Shown one piece after another: positions 6,457 through 8,058 of a stretch of DNA of 8,058 bases (positions are counted from its first letter, which is position 1; each line of letters begins with the position of its first letter). The DNA is taken from positions 1 through 8,058 of the forward strand of contig JAWOEL010000014.1 in assembly GCA_046482735.1 (NCBI GenBank). Reading direction: 5' to 3'. The position numbers were made by a program, and so were the translations under genes. The stretch is from JAQICB01 sp046482735 (GTDB lineage: Bacteria > Bacteroidota > Bacteroidia > Bacteroidales > UBA1715). Under the pieces are notes generated by a model that saw only the letters and a list, made by a program, of their open reading frames with translations, was not told where the DNA came from and did no database searches.

Positions 6457-6755
6457 TGTATACATCTATTATTCTCCCCCTTGCAAAAGAAGACATCAGG
6501 GAGGCTGCTTTGTGGTACAACATGCAAAGTGCCGGACTTGGTAAAAGGTTTACTGCAGAAGTTCGTAAAAAAGTCCTATTTATCAAGCAAAACCCCAAAG
6601 CTTCTGTTGTTCGGTATGACGACGTAAGAACTGCTGTTTTGAACATTTTTCCGTTTATGATTCATTACATTATTGACGAAGCTAACAAAACCATAGTTAT
6701 TATTTCTGTGTTTCACACTAGCAGAGAGCCCAAAATTTGGAAAAAAAGAAGATAG
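6456..6755 (+). CDS. RelE/ParE-family toxin
   Basis: This is a 99-residue basic protein of the RelE/ParE superfamily. Its layout fits: a first strand (TSIILPLA), a long helical hairpin beginning KEDIREAALWYNMQSAGLGKRF (11-32), the helix end FIKQNPKASVVRYDD (42-56), strands VRTAVLNIFPFMIHYII (57-73) and TIVIISVFHTSREP (79-92), and a final W95. The AxxDIxxAxxWY and GLGxRF spacing together with the FPFxIxY and HTSRxPxxW segments are closer to ParE-like members, which poison gyrase, than to ribosome-dependent RelE RNases. The two cannot be separated safely by eye. All expected segments are present and nothing indicates decay. It is coupled to the antitoxin by a one-base overlap, and a hairpin terminator lies at 6879-6902. 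Confidence 0.9.
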   Translation: MYTSIILPLAKEDIREAALWYNMQSAGLGKRFTAEVRKKVLFIKQNPKASVVRYDDVRTAVLNIFPFMIHYIIDEANKTIVIISVFHTSREPKIWKKRR

Positions 6756-6845
6756 TGATAATCTTGCCTCTTTCAGGTTATTGACACCTTTCTCAGAGAC
6801 GCCAAAGCACGAACGGCATACGCTCAATAAATAAACTGTTACAAT

Positions 6846-6857
6846 ACGAATATTCGT
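6846..6857. repeat. 12-bp perfect palindrome
   Basis: ACGAATATTCGT reads the same on both strands. It lies 91 bp past the toxin stop and 22 bp before the terminator. It could be a protein-binding site or chance in AT-rich DNA. Confidence 0.4.
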
Positions 6858-6878
6858 TTTTCAACAACTACACACAAA

Positions 6879-6902
6879 AAAAGCCCGATTGCTCGGGCTT
6901 TT
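6879..6902. terminator. Strong intrinsic terminator after the toxin-antitoxin operon
   Basis: AAAAGCCCGA (6879-6888) and TCGGGCTTTT (6893-6902) form a perfect 10-bp stem with a TTGC loop. The core is GC-rich, and A-runs and T-runs flank it, so it can work in both directions. It most likely ends the toxin-antitoxin transcript, 123 bp after the toxin stop. Confidence 0.85.
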
Positions 6903-6911
6903 ACATTTCTT

Positions 6912-6937
6912 AATCCTGTAAATCTTTAAAATCCTGT
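6912..6937 (+). repeat. Short direct repeat, AATCCTGT x2
   Basis: Two exact copies of AATCCTGT (6912-6919 and 6930-6937) start 18 bp apart, separated by AAATCTTTAA. Similar strings are familiar to me from intergenic DNA of Bacteroidota genomes, so this may be a piece of a dispersed intergenic repeat. That is recollection, not something shown here. Confidence 0.35.
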
Positions 6938-6956
6938 TCAAGACTTTTACAACGTG

Positions 6957-6972
6957 TCCGTTTACTAACGGA
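6957..6972. repeat. 6-bp inverted repeat TCCGTT/AACGGA
   Basis: TCCGTT (6957-6962) and AACGGA (6967-6972) are exact complements around a 4-base TACT loop. An AT-rich stretch follows. It is a possible small hairpin or operator, with no direct functional evidence. Confidence 0.3.
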
Positions 6973-7040
6973 TTAATAATTAATAATTTATTTGACAATT
7001 AAAAAAAATATTTCTCCTGCAAAACACCTCTCTGTTTTCT

Positions 7041-7058
7041 CTTCCGATTATTCGGAAG
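7041..7058. promoter_or_regulatory. Inverted repeat upstream of the XRE regulator gene
   Basis: CTTCCGA (7041-7047) and TCGGAAG (7052-7058) are exact 7-bp complements around a 4-base loop. The repeat lies 73 bp before the regulator start. XRE-family repressors often bind dyads near their own promoters, so this is the best candidate operator for the gene. A leader hairpin is equally possible. Confidence 0.35.
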
Positions 7059-7131
7059 GTTTCTATAGATAGGTGGTTCCGCAGTGAATTTGTAAAATCC
7101 TTTTGTTTGGGGTGATTTACAATACTTATTT

Positions 7132-7464
7132 ATGACTTTTGGAGAAAGAATAGTATCGCTTAGAAAGAAGCTAAAATGGTCGCAAGATGAACTTGCAAAG
7201 AAGATAGGAACGTCCGCACCCATCATTGGTAGATATGAGCGTAACGAGATTAAGCCGTCTATTGAAGTGGCTAAAAAATTAGCCGATGAACTGGAAGTAA
7301 CTATTGATTATTTAATTGGTGGCTCTAACCAAGTTTTTGATAAAGCTTTGCTTAAAAAGATTGAGGATATTGAGAACCTTTCCGATGAAGGTAAAAAACA
7401 AGTGTACGACCTTATTGATATGGCTTTAGGTTACCATAAAACCAAGCAGAACTTTTCTAAATAA
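7132..7464 (+). CDS. XRE-family helix-turn-helix transcriptional regulator
   Basis: This 110-residue protein has an N-terminal Cro/C1-type helix-turn-helix (HTH_3) over residues 5-61: GERIVSLRKKLKWSQDELAKKIG, with SQDELAKKIG (17-26) as helix 2, SAPIIGRYERN (28-38) as the recognition helix, and PSIEVAKKLADELEVTIDYLIGG closing the domain. Residues 68-110 form a helical tail (KALLKKIEDIENLSDEGKKQVYDLIDMAL) suited to dimerisation, a common build for small Bacteroidota XRE regulators. No partner toxin or enzyme lies beside it, and no peptidase or ligand domain is attached, so its target is unknown. It might regulate itself, via the dyad at 7041-7058, or nearby accessory genes. It ends three bases before a hairpin terminator shared with the opposing genes. 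Confidence 0.93.
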   Translation: MTFGERIVSLRKKLKWSQDELAKKIGTSAPIIGRYERNEIKPSIEVAKKLADELEVTIDYLIGGSNQVFDKALLKKIEDIENLSDEGKKQVYDLIDMALGYHKTKQNFSK

Positions 7465-7466
7465 AA

Positions 7467-7490
7467 AAGCCCCTGATTTCTCAGAGGCTT
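7467..7490. terminator. Shared bidirectional terminator between convergent genes
   Basis: The arms AAGCCCCTGA (7467-7476) and TCAGAGGCTT (7481-7490) pair over ten positions with one C-A mismatch and a TTTC loop. Read on the minus strand it is followed by six T residues, an excellent terminator for the lipoprotein gene. Read on the plus strand the T-run is interrupted, so it is weaker for the regulator gene. It sits in the 30-bp gap between the two convergent stops. Confidence 0.8.
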
Positions 7491-7494
7491 AAAT

Positions 7495-7890
7495 TTATTT
7501 TCGCTCAATAAATACAAAGTAAATAGGGTCAAAGGGGTCAAAAAATAGTTTTATCGCTAACCTATTACCCAACAACACCTTATAATCAACACCTTGCAAT
7601 ACAATTCGTTCACCCTCAACCTTGAACTCCTCACATTTTAGTAATTTCCCTGTAACATCTTTAAAACAACCTTTAATCGCCCCCTCTTTTAGTTTAAAAT
7701 CTGTATCCGATAAATCTAACTCAATAACAGACTGCTTACTAAGCCTGTCAAAATAGAAATTAATCCGATTACTATCCTTATCATCAACTTCTCCAATTAA
7801 CGCATTTTCTTTCTCGTAAGCTCGATACTCTTGAGCTTTACAACTAGTAGTCATTACCACAAATAAAAAAAGTATAATAGAGTACTTCAT
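7495..7890 (-). CDS. Small lipoprotein of unknown function
   Basis: I do not recognise this 131-residue protein. It begins with a hydrophobic export signal (KYSIILFLFVVMTTSC), in which Cys17 preceded by Thr-Thr-Ser fits the loose Bacteroidota lipobox. The alternative is signal peptidase I cleavage after CKA before Gln-Glu. The mature part alternates short polar and hydrophobic stretches typical of a beta-rich domain (RINFYFDRL, SVIELDLSDTDFKL, ERIVLQGVDYKVLLGNRLAIKLFF, shown as separate strands) and contains two further cysteines (in GCFKD and KCEEF) that could pair if the protein sits in the periplasm or outside. The start lies 11 bp after the stop of an upstream minus-strand gene, indicating an operon. 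A strong terminator follows its stop. Confidence 0.72.
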   Translation of the reverse strand: MKYSIILFLFVVMTTSCKAQEYRAYEKENALIGEVDDKDSNRINFYFDRLSKQSVIELDLSDTDFKLKEGAIKGCFKDVTGKLLKCEEFKVEGERIVLQGVDYKVLLGNRLAIKLFFDPFDPIYFVFIERK

Positions 7891-7901
7891 ATTAATTAAG
7901 A

Positions 7902-8058
7902 TTATTCCGATTCGGTAGTAATTGCTTCTTCATCAACTCTTCCAAAACCTTGTATTTCATAATTAGAACCTGTTTTTATCCAATTCCCATCCTCATTTTT
8001 ATCAAAAGTCACTGTCCTTTCCCCATACTTTTCTCCATCCGCATTAATTGAATATTCT
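7902..8058 (-). CDS. C-terminal end of an unknown gene running off the window
   Basis: On the minus strand the frame is open from base 8057 to a TAA at 7902-7904, giving 51 residues. It reads EYSINADGEKYGERTVTF, then DKNEDGNWIKTGSNYEIQGF, and ends in an acidic tail (GRVDEEAITTESE). The DxxEDGNWIK stretch recalls the DxxGNWxK pattern seen in many exported Bacteroidota proteins of unknown role, a weak resemblance. The stop lies 11 bp before the lipoprotein ATG with no promoter or terminator between, so the two are probably co-transcribed. Being only a tail, it cannot be assigned a function, and its start lies outside the window. Confidence 0.6.
   Translation of the reverse strand, partial: EYSINADGEKYGERTVTFDKNEDGNWIKTGSNYEIQGFGRVDEEAITTESE

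Larger units (their letters stand above)
6756..7131. other. 376-bp intergenic region with small repeats, no gene seen
   Basis: No convincing coding frame is visible on either strand. The region holds a 12-bp palindrome ACGAATATTCGT (6846-6857), a strong hairpin terminator (6879-6902), a direct repeat AATCCTGT (6912-6919 and 6930-6937, 18 bp apart), and two further inverted repeats (6957-6972 and 7041-7058). An AT-rich stretch with repeated TTAATAA follows at 6973-6990. No clear TAnnTTTG promoter is found for the downstream regulator gene. Confidence 0.6.

Noticed and set aside
6308..6646. Open minus-strand frame of 112 codons
   Set aside because: It is antisense to the toxin-antitoxin pair, which has clear family features and a promoter. 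It looks like a shadow frame.
6576..6827. Open minus-strand frame reaching into the gap after the toxin
   Set aside because: Most of it is antisense to the toxin gene, and the remainder shows no protein family features or promoter.

Overview
The window looks like chromosomal DNA of a Bacteroidota species, most likely Bacteroidales or a relative. The coding sequence is AT-rich and I see no convincing Shine-Dalgarno sequences ahead of the starts. Exported proteins carry signal peptides that end in the Ala-Gln style common in this phylum. One promoter is a near-perfect match to the Bacteroidota pattern (TTG, about 20 bp, TAnnTTTG).

Positions 1-2404 hold the end of a histidine biosynthesis operon: the C-terminal 60% of hisD, then hisC 5 bp later on a GTG start, then a small NAD(P)H-dependent FMN reductase-type flavoprotein 33 bp further on. 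The usual next gene, hisB, is not here. Positions 2405-5977 hold a small secreted protein of unknown function, an exported Mn-type superoxide dismutase, a ferredoxin-NADP reductase-like flavoprotein without an iron-sulfur domain, and an alpha/beta hydrolase of the haloperoxidase/esterase type. All are on the plus strand. The flavoprotein, dismutase, reductase and hydrolase suggest redox or oxidative-stress functions, but only the reductase and hydrolase are close enough to look like one transcript.

From about 5980 the window becomes accessory in character. It has a repeat-rich intergenic stretch and a two-gene RelE/ParE-type toxin-antitoxin operon with a clear promoter and an overlapping dyad that is a good operator candidate. 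A strong hairpin terminator and a 376-bp gap with several small inverted repeats follow, then an orphan XRE-family repressor-like gene. On the minus strand, converging on that gene across a shared hairpin terminator, are a small lipoprotein of unknown function and the C-terminal end of another unknown gene that runs off the window.

I see no rRNA, tRNA, CRISPR array, transposase or integrase. Nothing clearly amounts to a new multi-gene system. The best leads are the dismutase with a signal peptide and a plausible second internal start, the two 19-bp repeats 21 bp apart in front of it, and the toxin-antitoxin operator architecture.
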